In this document: positions 5,138 through 6,071 of the stretch, one piece after another
Position numbering within the stretch: position 1 is the stretch's first letter
Layout: the number at the start of each line of letters is the position of its first letter
DNA from: an uncultured Clostridia bacterium
GTDB lineage: Bacteria; Bacillota; Clostridia; Oscillospirales; Ruminococcaceae
Direction of reading: 5' to 3'
Assembly (NCBI GenBank): GCA_947385505.1
Contig: CANDLP010000156.1
Coordinates: forward strand, 1 to 6,071
DNA length: 6,071 bases
Notes under the pieces: model-generated
Seen by the model: the letters and a program-made list of their open reading frames with translations, nothing else
Databases searched by the model: none
Told to the model about the DNA's origin: nothing
Position numbers and translations under genes: made by a program

Positions 5138-6071
5138 ATGTTTGAAAATATTGAAAAATGGGGTATTTTTGAGTATTCCGCAAGAGGCAAAAGCGACGGT
5201 AATCCCTTTACGGATTATACAATTTCCGCACATTTTGAAAGCAAGTCAGAAAATAAAACCGTAAGCGGTTTTTATGACGGCGGAGGAAACTACAAGGTGA
5301 GGTTTATGCCTTCGTATGAAGAGACATATAAGTTTACCGTCTATGGGAGCTTTTCCGATGAAACGTTCAACGGTGAATTTACTGCTTTGCCCCCCTCCGG
5401 GAACAATCACGGATCTGTGAGGGTCTATAATAAATATCATTTTCAGTATGCCGACGGTACGCCTTATTATCCCATCGGAACCACCTGTTATGTTTGGGAA
5501 CTTCAAAGTGATGAGCTTGTTTCCCAAACTCTTGAAACTTTAAAAAATTCTCCTTTTAACAAAATACGTTTTTGTATATTCCCCAAACATTACGATTACA
5601 ATTTCGGCGAGCCGCGTTCCTATCCTTATGAAGGTACGCCTATGGACAGCAGCGTTATCACCGATGAAAATTTTTGGGGGTTTAATGCTGATTCCAAAGG
5701 CAATGATTGGGATTTTGAACGTTTTAACCCGCTTCATTTTCAACATATCGAATACTGCATATCAGAACTGCAAAAGCTCGGCATAGAAGCTGATATCATC
5801 CTGTTTCACCCTTATGACAGATGGGGTTTTTCGACAATGACTCCAAAACAGAATGAACTTTATCTGAGATATGTAACGGCGCGTTTTTCCTCGTTCAGGA
5901 ATATATGGTGGTCTCTTGCGAACGAATATGATATATTAAAGCATAAGAGCACAGAGGATTGGGAGCGTTACGCTGAAATCATAATGGAATCCGATCCATA
6001 CGGTCATCTTCGTTCAGTACATAACTGTGTTCCCTTTTATGATCATACAAAGCCGTGGATAACCCATTGCA
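5138..6071 (+). CDS. DUF5060/DUF4038-like glycoside hydrolase (3' end outside window)
   Basis: 311 residues are visible and the frame is still open at the window end; full-length relatives are expected to be about 500 residues. The ATG is supported by AGGA (5127-5130), seven bases upstream. Residues 1-~95 form a beta-rich domain of DUF5060 type (WGIFEY 8-13, GFYDGGGNYKVRFMP 44-58, NNHGSVRV 89-96). From ~102 a TIM barrel of DUF4038 type begins: FQYADGTPYYPIGTTCYVW (102-120), FNKIRFCIFPKHYDYN (140-155), ILFHPYDRWG (221-230), then IWWSLANEYD (256-265). Asn262-Glu263 fits the clan GH-A acid/base at the end of strand 4; the nucleophile would lie beyond the window. There is no signal peptide, so it should act in the cytoplasm on imported oligosaccharides. 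The substrate cannot be read from the sequence; DUF4038 includes the GH140 apiosidases. Base composition looks more AT-rich than galK in the lines I sampled, hinting at separate acquisition. Confidence 0.82.
   Translation, partial: MFENIEKWGIFEYSARGKSDGNPFTDYTISAHFESKSENKTVSGFYDGGGNYKVRFMPSYEETYKFTVYGSFSDETFNGEFTALPPSGNNHGSVRVYNKYHFQYADGTPYYPIGTTCYVWELQSDELVSQTLETLKNSPFNKIRFCIFPKHYDYNFGEPRSYPYEGTPMDSSVITDENFWGFNADSKGNDWDFERFNPLHFQHIEYCISELQKLGIEADIILFHPYDRWGFSTMTPKQNELYLRYVTARFSSFRNIWWSLANEYDILKHKSTEDWERYAEIIMESDPYGHLRSVHNCVPFYDHTKPWITHC

Noticed and set aside
5112..5138. Eight-codon ORF whose TAA overlaps the glycosidase ATG (TAATG)
   Set aside because: No Shine-Dalgarno sequence precedes its ATG and the codons consist of the AG-rich binding-site region itself, so it is most likely chance.
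4620..5183. 187-codon minus-strand frame crossing the intergenic gap
   Set aside because: It covers the 3' end of galK, the hairpin and the glycosidase start in antisense. The product shows no domain, and the + strand genes explain both ends.
1..6071. CRISPR array, tRNA, rRNA, insertion sequence or phage attachment site
   Set aside because: No regularly spaced repeats, no tRNA-like cloverleaf or CCA end, no transposase and no flanking target duplications were seen.

Overview
The window looks like the chromosome of a Clostridia-class Firmicute, probably a Ruminococcaceae/Oscillospiraceae-type gut or rumen anaerobe. This is inferred from AAGGA-type ribosome binding sites, a clean sigma-A promoter, the GGNHTDH-type galactokinase variant familiar from Clostridia, and a cytoplasmic DUF5060-type glycosidase. 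No database search was possible, so the taxonomic reading is tentative. All four protein genes lie on the + strand, and the opposite-strand reading frames are shadows of them.

Layout: 1-2247 is the 3' part of a large signalling protein (sensory domain, GAF, GGDEF, EAL) whose start lies before the window. Both cyclic-di-GMP enzyme domains have lost key catalytic motifs. The gap 2248-2392 holds an AT-rich inverted repeat, a textbook TTGAAA-17-TATAAT promoter, and an 18-bp near-palindrome just downstream of the predicted transcript start. Next come a RodA/FtsW/SpoVE-type (SEDS) peptidoglycan polymerase (2393-3544) and, after a 61-base gap, a galactokinase-family GHMP kinase (3606-4883). These two are probably co-transcribed. 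The gap 4884-5137 is unusually structured: a 26-bp operator-like palindrome, a perfect 13-bp hairpin, a possible 15-codon leader ORF whose Shine-Dalgarno sequence is buried in that hairpin, and a short stem with six T's ending 34 bases before the next gene. That gene (5138 onward) is the 5' part of a cytoplasmic glycoside hydrolase with a DUF5060-like N-terminal domain and a DUF4038-like TIM barrel, and it is cut off by the window end.

How it may fit together: the galactokinase and the glycosidase could form a small intracellular sugar-use module, in which the hydrolase frees a monosaccharide from an imported oligosaccharide and the kinase phosphorylates it. Adjacency is the only evidence for this. 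The structured leader before the hydrolase suggests separate, possibly inducible, control. The SEDS gene is a cell-wall housekeeping function. The degenerate GGDEF-EAL protein probably acts as a ligand-sensing or protein-binding regulator rather than as an enzyme making or breaking cyclic-di-GMP. Nothing here is a demonstrated new system. The most unusual items are the doubly degenerate signalling protein, the Glu-to-Asn change in the kinase sugar site, and the leader region of the hydrolase.
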